A stretch of 44,212 nucleotides of DNA from Firmicutes bacterium CAG:145 (lineage in GTDB: Bacteria > Bacillota > Clostridia > Peptostreptococcales > Anaerovoracaceae): NCBI GenBank assembly GCA_000435715.1, contig FR882580.1:4209-48420 (forward strand). The letters run 5' to 3'. Made by a program: the position numbers and the translations under genes. Numbering within the stretch: the first letter of the stretch is position 1; each line of letters opens with the position of its first letter. Positions 32,698 to 39,723 of the stretch are shown piece by piece. The notes under the pieces were generated by a model, which saw only the letters and a list, made by a program, of their open reading frames with translations, did not search any database and was not told the origin of the DNA.

Positions 32698-33297
32698 ATG
32701 AGACAATATCCAAAACCGCTGGCTAAACTTATCGGAGAGCTGGCAAAACTTCCCGGAATAGGGTATAAGACGGCTCAGAGGCTGGCATTTCACATACTTT
32801 CGCTGGAAGATAATGAAGCGGGAGAGTTGGCTCTTGCCATCACCGACGCTAAGAGAGAGATGAAGTACTGCAGTGTATGCGGCAACTTGACAGATCAGGA
32901 CCCTTGCGTCATATGTTCGGACCCTTCTCGAAATACCGACGTGATCTGCGTCGTTGAGAGCCCTAAAGATGTGGCGGCCATGGAGAGGATAAGAGAGTTC
33001 GACGGCCTTTACCATGTGCTTCACGGAGTCATCTCACCTATGGACGGGATAGGTCCCGACGATATAAATCTGAAGTCTCTGATAACAAGACTCCAGCAAA
33101 ACGATGTGAAGGAACTTATAATAGCTACTAATCCCAACATAGAAGGAGAGGCGACGGCCATGTACATAGCCAGGCTGATAAAGCCGGCGGGGATAAAAGT
33201 TACCAGGATCGCTCACGGGCTTCCTGTAGGCGGGGATCTGGAATATGCAGACGAGGTAACGCTTTTGAAGGCCATGGAGGGCAGACGGGAACTGTAG
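32698..33297 (+). CDS. recR: Recombination protein RecR
   Basis: A 199-residue protein of the RecFOR pathway that helps load RecA at gaps. It shows the HhH region LAKLPGIGYKTAQRLAFHIL near residues 15-34, the zinc finger CSVCGNLTDQDPCVIC near 57-72, and the Toprim segment VICVVESPKDVAAMERI and HVLHGVISPMDGIGPDDI, and ends EYADEVTLLKAMEGRREL. It starts ten bases after ybaB. Confidence 0.97.
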   Translation: MRQYPKPLAKLIGELAKLPGIGYKTAQRLAFHILSLEDNEAGELALAITDAKREMKYCSVCGNLTDQDPCVICSDPSRNTDVICVVESPKDVAAMERIREFDGLYHVLHGVISPMDGIGPDDINLKSLITRLQQNDVKELIIATNPNIEGEATAMYIARLIKPAGIKVTRIAHGLPVGGDLEYADEVTLLKAMEGRREL

Positions 33298-33334
33298 CGT
33301 CTCAGATCGTGATTGATATTCCTGACAAATAAAT

Positions 33335-33370
33335 TCTCTCTGAGGTAGCCTCAGAGAGATAATTTTTTTT
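33335..33370. terminator. Bidirectional terminator shared by recR and yaaL
   Basis: TCTCTCTGAGG (33335-33345) pairs perfectly with CCTCAGAGAGA (33349-33359) with a three-base TAG loop, followed on the plus strand by TAATTTTTTTT. On the minus strand the right arm of the stem encodes the last residues and stop of the yaaL-like gene. Confidence 0.88.
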
Positions 33371-33632
33371 CTTTTGCAAGTTTTAAGAGATAGGAATATT
33401 TTGCTCTCGCCGCCAAAAGATTATAAGAGGCGTAGTCTATGGCTTTTTCATCAGTGAGTTCGTTAAAGGTAAGGACAGCCTTTTCCAGTTCGCAGCGGGC
33501 GTCGTCGAGAAAATCGTAAAGCTGGTCATCCGATGTATAATCTCTCTTTAACGCGTTGGATCCACGGGCTTTTTCTGTGATAAAGGGGCGTCCCTTGAAA
33601 AATCTTTCTTTGATAGAAATAGACAAATTCAT
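33351..33632 (-). CDS. YaaL-like DUF2508 protein
   Basis: A 93-residue small helical protein with DDQLYDFLDDARCELEKAVL and DYASYNLLAARAKYSYLLKL, a pattern typical of DUF2508/YaaL (helical, ending in a Tyr-rich YxYLLxxAK). Its function is unknown. In Bacillus it lies between recR and bofA on the same strand, but here it is inverted. The start is ATG 33632; a GTG immediately upstream is possible. AGAAAGG is the ribosome binding site. Confidence 0.75.
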   Translation of the reverse strand: MNLSISIKERFFKGRPFITEKARGSNALKRDYTSDDQLYDFLDDARCELEKAVLTFNELTDEKAIDYASYNLLAARAKYSYLLKLAKEKKLSL

Positions 33633-33706
33633 CACACCTTTCTGGGTTATTTAATTCTATTTTATTCCAAAGAAACATATTTTATACAAGTACGGAGGGA
33701 AAAGAA

Positions 33707-33967
33707 ATGGGTTTGGATCTGGGAATCTTCCTGACTTATGCGGGAGCGATAATATTAGTTTTCATATTCGGAAGGTTGTTTCTGTGGCCGCTTAAAGTAG
33801 TGCTGAAGCTGGTGATAAACAGCCTGATAGGCGGCGCTGTCATATTGATAATAAACGCCGCAGCGGCAGGGCTTGGCATAATGATACCCTTAAATATGCT
33901 CAATGCCTTCATATTAGGCGTCTTGGGGCTGCCAGGAGCAGTGCTGCTGGTGCTTCTCCACATGTAA
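33707..33967 (+). CDS. bofA: BofA-like pro-sigma-K processing inhibitor
   Basis: An 86-residue protein of two or three hydrophobic segments. The pattern LGIFLTYAGAIILVFIFGRL, PLKVVLKLVINSLIGGAVIL and ending LPGAVLLVLLHM fits BofA, a forespore-membrane inhibitor of SpoIVFB in Bacillus. The position after recR agrees. GGAGGG precedes the ATG. It suggests a sporulating or formerly sporulating lineage, though homologues occur in non-sporulators. Confidence 0.85.
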   Translation: MGLDLGIFLTYAGAIILVFIFGRLFLWPLKVVLKLVINSLIGGAVILIINAAAAGLGIMIPLNMLNAFILGVLGLPGAVLLVLLHM

Positions 33968-34000
33968 AAAAACTCCGCGAATAGTTTTCGCGGAGTTTTA
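33966..34000. terminator. Bidirectional terminator between bofA and arginase
   Basis: AAAACTCCGCGAA (33969-33981) pairs with TTCGCGGAGTTTT (33987-33999). The flanks give T-runs in both directions, serving the two convergent genes. Confidence 0.92.
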
Positions 34001-34013
34001 AAGTTTACTTTAT

Positions 34014-34901
34014 TTAATATACGACTTTTCCCAGCATGGAGAGAGTCAGCTCCATCGCCAGCTCGCCGGTCTTATTTCTGATGTCCAGCATAGGATTAAC
34101 CTCAACCATATCCAAGGCGATGACTTTACCGCTCTGGCAGAGAGTCTCTATCAGGTAGAAGGCCTCTCTCAAAGTGAGACCGCTGTGTACCACTGTGCCG
34201 GTTCCGGGCGCAGATTCAGGGGTTATAGAATCTACATCGAAGCTGACATGTATTCCTTCGGTACCGGCTGATGCGATTTCGATAGCTTTATCTATTACTT
34301 CGGGCATTCCCATTCTGTCGATGTCGGCGATGGAAAAGACGGTTATTCCGTGCTCTCTCATACGGATTCTTTCCATCTCATCTATGTCTCTGCCGGCTAT
34401 CTGCACGCAATTTTTAGTATTCACGTAGACGGGATCCTGACCGAAATCTACCATTATATCCGGTCCCGCTCCGCAGACTGCCGAAAAAGGCATGCCGTGC
34501 ATATTTCCCGACGGGGAAGATTCTTCGTTATTCCAGTCTCCGTGGGCGTCTACCCATATTATGCCTATATTCTTATAATGTTTGGACGTGGCTGATATGC
34601 TGCCGGCAGCGATGCTGTGATCTCCTCCCAGCACTATAGGAAAAGCGCCGTTTTCGAGAGAACTCATCACTTCGTGATAGAGCTTTTTATTTATATCGTT
34701 TACTTGTTCATAACACCGCATGTTGTCGGCTGTCTTGCCGCTTGCCATAGGTATGAGGTCGCCCTTGTCGAGACATTCCATGCCCAGGGCCTTTATCCCG
34801 TCTGTTAATCCGGCGTATCTTATAGCGGCAGGCCCCATGTTGACTCCTCGCGTGCCTGCGCCCATGTCCATCTGTACGCCTATGATATCTACTTTTTTCA
34901 T
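34014..34901 (-). CDS. rocF: Arginase-family ureohydrolase
   Basis: A 295-residue Mn-dependent ureohydrolase, most like arginase (arginine to ornithine and urea). Ligand motifs are VLGGDHSIAAGS (His), WVDAHGDWNNEESSPSGNMH (Asp-His-Asp) and SFDVDSITPESAPGTGT (Asp-Asp). SPSGNxHGMP favours arginase over agmatinase. The common DP after DxDxx is TP here. Start at 34901 was chosen because AAGGGGAG precedes it and KKVDIIGVQMDMGAGTRGV is the usual beginning; the longer ORF upstream has no site. Confidence 0.9.
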   Translation of the reverse strand: MKKVDIIGVQMDMGAGTRGVNMGPAAIRYAGLTDGIKALGMECLDKGDLIPMASGKTADNMRCYEQVNDINKKLYHEVMSSLENGAFPIVLGGDHSIAAGSISATSKHYKNIGIIWVDAHGDWNNEESSPSGNMHGMPFSAVCGAGPDIMVDFGQDPVYVNTKNCVQIAGRDIDEMERIRMREHGITVFSIADIDRMGMPEVIDKAIEIASAGTEGIHVSFDVDSITPESAPGTGTVVHSGLTLREAFYLIETLCQSGKVIALDMVEVNPMLDIRNKTGELAMELTLSMLGKVVY

Positions 34902-34959
34902 AGAATCACTCCCCTTCACTGTATCGATTTTAAGTACATCAAATATCACGATTTAAAAT

Positions 34960-34988
34960 ATTATAGCATATTCTTAACTCCGGAGCAA
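34960..34988 (-). promoter_or_regulatory. Promoter of the arginase gene
   Basis: On the minus strand an extended -10 TGCTATAAT has its hexamer at 34965-34960, and TTGCTC at 34988-34983 is a weak -35 at 17 bases. It overlaps the end of the yitT-like gene region, so arginase can be transcribed separately. Confidence 0.6.
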
Positions 34989-34993
34989 ACTTA

Positions 34994-35863
34994 TCAGTAC
35001 GGAGGCTTGTAAAAGCGTCCGTTAAGCTGCTCAGTATTTATGACATTTATAAAAGCTTTTGCGTCTACTTTTTTTATGGCGTCGATGACTCGGCCGACCT
35101 GTTCTCTGCCTACCACCGAATATAAGATGTGCCTCGGAGCCCCTTCAAAGCATCCCGTAGCGTCTATTCTGGTGGCGTCATGTTTAGTTATCTCGCGTAT
35201 TTTGCCATATACTGCGTCAGGCATTTCAGTTATTATGAGCAGAGTATCCTTTTGGTATCTCTTGAAAAGAAGCTGTATTATCTGAGTGCCAGCGTACTGA
35301 TATATTATGGAGTACAGCGCCTTGTCAAATCCGAAAAGTATTCCTGCCGTAGTGAGGATGACCACATTGCCCAGGAAGATATAATTCCAGGCATCTATCC
35401 CTTTCTTCTCAGAAAAATATATGGATATGAAATCCGTACCTCCGCCGCTTGCGCCGTTTATAAGGCATATGCTTATGGCCGCGCTTCCCAGAATACCTCC
35501 GAATATGCTTATCAGGAGCGTATCGTAGGTTATGGTCACCGAAGGAAAGACATCGGTGAGTATGCTGGAGAGAAAAACGACGTAAAAAGAATATATAGTG
35601 AATCTGGAACCTATATATTTGAAACCTATATATGCAGGGATAAGATTGAGAGGAAGATATATGGCGGAATAAGCTATCTTAAGTCCGAAGTATCTCTCCG
35701 CCACCTGCTGAAACAGGATAGTCAGCCCGCTGAATCCGCCGGGAAACAGACCGCCTGTCTGAACGAAGCTTTTCAGATTGAAAGCTATTACCGCTGAAGC
35801 TATCGTCAGAGCCAGAAACATCTTTATCTCATATTTGATTCTTTTTTTATTTGCAGATAACAT
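34994..35863 (-). CDS. YitT-family membrane protein with DUF2179 domain
   Basis: A 289-residue protein with about five or six N-terminal membrane segments and a soluble C-terminal domain. Family marks are FVQTGGLFPGGFSGLTILFQ, INGASGGGTDFISIYFSEKK and the DUF2179 part DTLLIITEMPDAVYGKIREI through GAPRHILYSVVGREQVGRVI and DAKAFINVINT. Function is uncertain; some members affect transport. AAGGAAG precedes the start. It follows the YbaK-like gene by 21 bases, likely in the same transcript. Confidence 0.88.
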   Translation of the reverse strand: MLSANKKRIKYEIKMFLALTIASAVIAFNLKSFVQTGGLFPGGFSGLTILFQQVAERYFGLKIAYSAIYLPLNLIPAYIGFKYIGSRFTIYSFYVVFLSSILTDVFPSVTITYDTLLISIFGGILGSAAISICLINGASGGGTDFISIYFSEKKGIDAWNYIFLGNVVILTTAGILFGFDKALYSIIYQYAGTQIIQLLFKRYQKDTLLIITEMPDAVYGKIREITKHDATRIDATGCFEGAPRHILYSVVGREQVGRVIDAIKKVDAKAFINVINTEQLNGRFYKPPY

Positions 35864-35884
35864 ATTATCTTCCTTATTTATATA

Positions 35885-36388
35885 TCAGTCTGAGCATAAC
35901 CCGGAAGCCTCGGTCTGAGGCAGTTTGCATACGTCCACCCACAGCTGCGCACCGGAATAGCTAAACAGCTCGTCGCAGGAAAGCTCTATGGCGCTGTTTG
36001 AACTTCCGCAGGCAGGGAAAACCGTATCAAATCTCTTGAGAGAAAGATCGCAGTATATTTTGACATTGCTGTTTGTTATGCCAAAAGCGCAGACTCCTCC
36101 CACCGCATGGCCGGTAAATTCGATGACTTCTTCCGCAGAAAGCATTCTGGCTTTCTGCCCGAACTGATCTTTAAATTTTCTGTTGTCGATCTTAGCGTCT
36201 CCTGCGGTCTGTATCAGTATACATCCCGAGTCCCCATCTCTGAACGACAGCGTCTTGCATATTCTGGCGCCCTCTACTCCGACAGCGCCGGCGGCCAGTT
36301 CTACTGTGGCGCTGGATACGTCGAACTCTAAAATTCTGTCTTCTATGCCGAATTGTTTAAAATATTCTCTTACTGTTTGAATAGACAC
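35885..36388 (-). CDS. YbaK/EbsC-family aminoacyl-tRNA deacylase-like protein
   Basis: A 167-residue YbaK-fold protein. These hydrolyse misacylated tRNAs such as Cys-tRNA(Pro). Motifs are VREYFKQFGIEDRILEFD, VGVEGARICKTLSF with the key Lys, GDAKIDNRKFKDQFG and EVIEFTGHAVGGVCAFGI. The start is GTG 36388: AAGGAAGG is upstream of it, whereas the ATG at 36424 lies only about eight bases from a TATAAT, too close to be in the transcript with a site of its own. Confidence 0.85.
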   Translation of the reverse strand: MSIQTVREYFKQFGIEDRILEFDVSSATVELAAGAVGVEGARICKTLSFRDGDSGCILIQTAGDAKIDNRKFKDQFGQKARMLSAEEVIEFTGHAVGGVCAFGITNSNVKIYCDLSLKRFDTVFPACGSSNSAIELSCDELFSYSGAQLWVDVCKLPQTEASGLCSD

Positions 36389-36432
36389 CGGATATCTACC
36401 TTCCTTTATATTGTTTATTGACATGCGGGTTA

Positions 36433-36461
36433 ATTATACCATAAGCAGAGAAAGGGCGAAA
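36433..36461 (-). promoter_or_regulatory. Promoter of the ybaK-yitT pair
   Basis: On the minus strand an extended -10 TGGTATAAT has its hexamer at 36438-36433; a weak -35 TTTCGC lies at 36461-36456. It decides the GTG start of the YbaK-like gene. Confidence 0.6.
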
Positions 36462-36545
36462 CCATTTTTAACAAGAATTTTGAAGGGGTTTAGGTAGAAA
36501 GGAGACCTTTGGTGCACTAACTAATTAAAGGCGCGCATCGTTTTT

Positions 36546-36597
36546 TTGTTGACACCAACAACAATTTTTGATAAAGTTGGTATAACGCTATCAAAAA
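36546..36597 (+). promoter_or_regulatory. Promoter with three nested inverted repeats, SNF transporter
   Basis: An extended -10 TGGTATAAC (hexamer 36581-36586) lies inside a 9-bp perfect inverted repeat TTTTTGATA (36565-36573)/TATCAAAAA (36589-36597). Upstream sit TTGTTG-ACAC-CAACAA (36546-36561) and the cross pair ACCAAC (36554-36559)/GTTGGT (36576-36581). A repressor site or a switchable RNA/DNA structure is likely. Confidence 0.55.
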
Positions 36598-36633
36598 ATG
36601 TGTGATTATATTTATGAAACGGGAGGACTTTTA

Positions 36634-38040
36634 ATGGATCAAAAGTTGCAGGAGAATCACAAGGGCCAATTTAAATCCAGCTTTGGATTTTTGATGGCCG
36701 CCGTAGGTTCGGCAGTGGGATTGGGAAACTTATGGGGATTTCCTTATAAGATGGGCGCTAACGGAGGGTTTGCGTTCCTGATCCTCTATCTAATATTGGT
36801 CGTATTTGTAGGATATGTGATCATGGTGACAGAACTCTCTTTGGGAAGAAAGACCGGAAAGGGAGTCGTAGGAGCTTATAAATCGCTGTCTAAAAAATAT
36901 GCTTTTATAGGATGGATGGGAGCCATAGCGCCCTGGCTCATACTGTCATTCTACTCCATGCTGGGAGGATATTGCATCAAATATGCTTTCGCGAATCTGG
37001 GAGACTTGTTCGGAGCCGGTTTCGGCGTAAACGGCCAGGACAGCGCCGAATATTTCGGAGAATTCACCACCGATATGGTACAGACGGTGATATACTCTCT
37101 CATCTTTGTAATATTGACAGTGTTAGTCGTAAGGGGCGGCGTTTCGGGAGGAATAGAAAAGTTTTCTTCTATAGCCATGCCTGCCCTGTTCATAATGCTG
37201 GTTATCGTAATAATAAGAAGCGTGACTCTACCGGGAGCCGCCGAGGGGCTGAAATTCATGTTTAAGCCCGATTGGTCGGCCTTTGCCGGAACGAGATGGA
37301 TAACGGTGCTTTCTGTAGCCGGCGGACAGATGTTTTTCTCGCTTTCTCTGGGAATGTCCATAATGATCGCCTACGGTTCTTATCTGCCTAAAGAACAGAA
37401 CCTGGAGAGAAACGCCTTAGTGATACCTTTTGCAGATACGCTGGTGGCTGTTATGGCAGGACTTGCGACTTTGCCGGCTGTATTTGCTTCGGGTCTTGAG
37501 CCGGGTCAGGGACCGGGAATGTTGTTCATAACTCTTCAGACGGTGTTCAGCTCCATGGGAGGACTTGGACCTCTCTTCGGATTCCTGTTTTATGCTCTCG
37601 TATTCATAGCTGCGATCACATCTTCTATCTCCCTGCTGGAGGGAATAACTGCGGTAGCCATGGACAGCGCCATAGAAAAAGGAAAGACACCCGACAGAAA
37701 GAAGCTTTCCACCATACTCGGCGTCAGCATAGCTATAACCGCCACTCTCGTCTCTCTTGACGGCCTGGGAGCCAACGGTTTCCCTCAGTTCTTTGGACAG
37801 AGTACGTGGCTGGATTCCATAGACCTTATTTCAGAAGGTATTCTGATGCCTTTGGGAGCATGTTACTGCGCTATCGTAATACCTACCCAGCTGGTGGATG
37901 AGGAGGTAACTTTAAACGGAAATAAATTTAGGACAAAAGGTTTCTACGATTTCTGTATAAAATTCGTCGCTCCGGTCATGATGGTTCTGGTACTTCTGGG
38001 ACAGCTTGATACTTTCTTCGGCCTTGGAATGTTCGGATAA
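36634..38040 (+). CDS. Neurotransmitter:Na+ symporter (SNF/NSS) family transporter
   Basis: A 468-residue membrane protein with about 12 segments. TM1 has the signature FGFLMAAVGSAVGLGNLWGF, TM2 has NGGFAFLILYLILVVFVGYV, TM6 has GGQMFFSLSLGMSIMIAYGS (with the unwound-helix motif SLSLG), and TM8 ITSSISLLEGITAVAMD. Bacterial members import amino acids (LeuT, MhsT, TnaT) with Na+. The start is ATG 36634 behind GGGAGG at 36620-36625. A nearby arginase and RocR-like regulator suggest an amino acid substrate. Confidence 0.93.
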   Translation: MDQKLQENHKGQFKSSFGFLMAAVGSAVGLGNLWGFPYKMGANGGFAFLILYLILVVFVGYVIMVTELSLGRKTGKGVVGAYKSLSKKYAFIGWMGAIAPWLILSFYSMLGGYCIKYAFANLGDLFGAGFGVNGQDSAEYFGEFTTDMVQTVIYSLIFVILTVLVVRGGVSGGIEKFSSIAMPALFIMLVIVIIRSVTLPGAAEGLKFMFKPDWSAFAGTRWITVLSVAGGQMFFSLSLGMSIMIAYGSYLPKEQNLERNALVIPFADTLVAVMAGLATLPAVFASGLEPGQGPGMLFITLQTVFSSMGGLGPLFGFLFYALVFIAAITSSISLLEGITAVAMDSAIEKGKTPDRKKLSTILGVSIAITATLVSLDGLGANGFPQFFGQSTWLDSIDLISEGILMPLGACYCAIVIPTQLVDEEVTLNGNKFRTKGFYDFCIKFVAPVMMVLVLLGQLDTFFGLGMFG

Positions 38041-38077
38041 AATTTCTGTGTATACTGCTTTAATATATGATATAATA

Positions 38078-38110
38078 AGAGCGCCCGCCAAAGAAGGCGG
38101 ACGCTCTTTA
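38078..38110 (+). terminator. Terminator after the SNF transporter
   Basis: AGAGCGCCCGCC (38078-38089) pairs with GGCGGACGCTCT (38096-38107), with one internal C-A mismatch, followed by TTAATTT. Immediately upstream is a TATAAT at 38071-38076 that could start the next gene, in which case the hairpin would act as its leader attenuator. Confidence 0.75.
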
Positions 38111-38142
38111 ATTTGCGATCATTATCAGGGAGGTCAGCCTTA

Positions 38143-39507
38143 ATGGAACTTACAGACAATATGAGCGAGATCATGAATCTGTATAATTTTTTCGATTCCG
38201 TCATCGTCACCGACGACAGGGGAATAATAAAATATTATACTAATATGAGGGCTGACGTTTACTGGCCTGACGCCAAGAATATAACGGGTATGCACATACT
38301 AAAGCTGCATCCGGAGCTTACCGAGGAGACCAGCAGTATCATGAGAGTTTTGAAGACGGGAGAGCCGGTCTTCAATCAATTAGAAAGCTTTTACTCTTCA
38401 TCCGGCCAGAGCGTGACAAATATATATTGTACTCTTCCGCTTCTCTCCGACGGCAAAATGGTAGGAGCCATAGATTTTGCGAGAGTGATAGGAGAAAATG
38501 AGAGAAAAAATATAGTTCTTCCGGGAGGAGGAGACAAAGAAAGATATTACACGGTGAACGATATAATCTCCAATTCTCCCGAGATGATAAAGATAAAGGA
38601 CTCCATATCACAAGTGGCGCAGACGGATTCTTCTGTGCTCATTTATGGGGAGACCGGCACCGGAAAAGAGATGATCGCTCAGGCTATTCATTCTGCCAGC
38701 AAGAGGACCAAGAAGAAATTCGTGGTGCAAAACTGCGCAGCTATACCTGCAACGCTGCTGGAGGGAATACTGTTCGGAACGGTCAGAGGGGCCTTTACCG
38801 GGGCGGAAGATCATCCCGGACTTTTCGAGATAGCCAGCGGGGGGACACTGTTCTTAGACGAGATAAACTCTATGGATATGTCGATGCAGGCTAAACTGCT
38901 AAGGGCTATAGAAGACAAGAAAATATTGAGAGTAGGAGGTTCGTCTCCTATAACTATAGATGTAAAGATAATATCGGCGCTGAATCAGGATCCTATAGAA
39001 TGTGTCAATAATAAGACCCTCAGACAGGATCTGTTTTACAGGCTTAACGTAGTCCAGTTTTATCTTCCGCCGCTGAGGGACAGGCGCAGCGATATAGAGC
39101 TTCTGACCAATCATTTTATCTTTAATTATAATCTGAAGATGAACAAACAGATACACGGTATAGATAACGAAGTGAGAGCGCTGTTTTCCGATTATTATTG
39201 GCCGGGAAATATCCGTGAACTTCAGAATGTAATAGAGGGAGCCTTTAACACGGCAGGGTTTAAGCTGATTCGTATGGAAAATATGCCGGAATACCTGATT
39301 AGAAGTTATGGGAAACAAAAACAAGTGATGATAACCGAAAAACTTCCTAAAGAAGGTATATCTCTCAGGACAGTAATGGAGGATTACGAGAAAGAGATCA
39401 TTACAAAGGCAATAGAGGAGACGGAGACAATAGCTGAGGCATCCAGAAAGCTAAATATAAGCAAACAGGATCTGAATTATAAGATGAAAAAATACGGACT
39501 CAGGTGA
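38143..39507 (+). CDS. Sigma-54-dependent enhancer-binding activator, RocR-like
   Basis: A 454-residue activator. The N-terminal PAS domain (about residues 1-115) reads FFDSVIVTDDRGIIKYYTNM. The AAA+ domain has Walker A YGETGTGKEMIAQAIHSASK, the sigma-54 contact GAFTGA within LFGTVRGAFTGAEDHPGLFE, Walker B GGTLFLDEINSM, and LRQDLFYRLNVVQFYLPPLR. LFGTVRGAFTGA is the RocR/ArgR-type variant. A Fis-type HTH ends the protein (ETIAEASRKLNISKQDLNYK). The start ATG 38143 follows GGGAGG. It should drive the -24/-12 promoter 150 bases downstream. PAS suggests sensing of a small molecule. Confidence 0.94.
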   Translation: MELTDNMSEIMNLYNFFDSVIVTDDRGIIKYYTNMRADVYWPDAKNITGMHILKLHPELTEETSSIMRVLKTGEPVFNQLESFYSSSGQSVTNIYCTLPLLSDGKMVGAIDFARVIGENERKNIVLPGGGDKERYYTVNDIISNSPEMIKIKDSISQVAQTDSSVLIYGETGTGKEMIAQAIHSASKRTKKKFVVQNCAAIPATLLEGILFGTVRGAFTGAEDHPGLFEIASGGTLFLDEINSMDMSMQAKLLRAIEDKKILRVGGSSPITIDVKIISALNQDPIECVNNKTLRQDLFYRLNVVQFYLPPLRDRRSDIELLTNHFIFNYNLKMNKQIHGIDNEVRALFSDYYWPGNIRELQNVIEGAFNTAGFKLIRMENMPEYLIRSYGKQKQVMITEKLPKEGISLRTVMEDYEKEIITKAIEETETIAEASRKLNISKQDLNYKMKKYGLR

Positions 39508-39552
39508 CCTGCTGCTGCTTTGGGAGCGATGATGGAAAAAAATTTCACTGAT

Positions 39553-39600
39553 GTAAAAAAGTTTTTCCTTAAATTGCCTGAAAAGTAAAAAAATTTTTCC
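39553..39600 (+). repeat. Two near-identical 16-bp sites, candidate upstream activator sites
   Basis: GTAAAAAAGTTTTTCC at 39553-39568 and GTAAAAAAATTTTTCC at 39585-39600 differ by one base. Each is nearly dyad-symmetric, and their starts are 32 bases apart, close to three helical turns. They end about 50 bases before the -24 element, the usual arrangement for an enhancer-binding protein. Confidence 0.72.
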
Positions 39601-39650
39601 AATTTGATTATTGAAAAATATAGGATGTTGGAATTTCAATCTTTAAATTT

Positions 39651-39666
39651 TGGCATAATAATTGCT
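39651..39666 (+). promoter_or_regulatory. Sigma-54 (-24/-12) promoter
   Basis: TGGCAT (39651-39656), then AATAA, then TTGCT (39662-39666): the GG and GC are ten bases apart, exactly the sigma-54 spacing. It is the only such match I found in the window. The amidohydrolase ATG is 57 bases downstream. Confidence 0.88.
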
Positions 39667-39723
39667 GTCTATATATAAAAGATTACTTTGAATGAAGAAA
39701 AAGGATTCAGGAGGACAGAAGAA

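Noticed and set aside
36510..36600. Sigma-54 promoter before the SNF transporter
   Set aside because: A GG near 36510 has no GC ten bases downstream; the extended -10 explains the start better.
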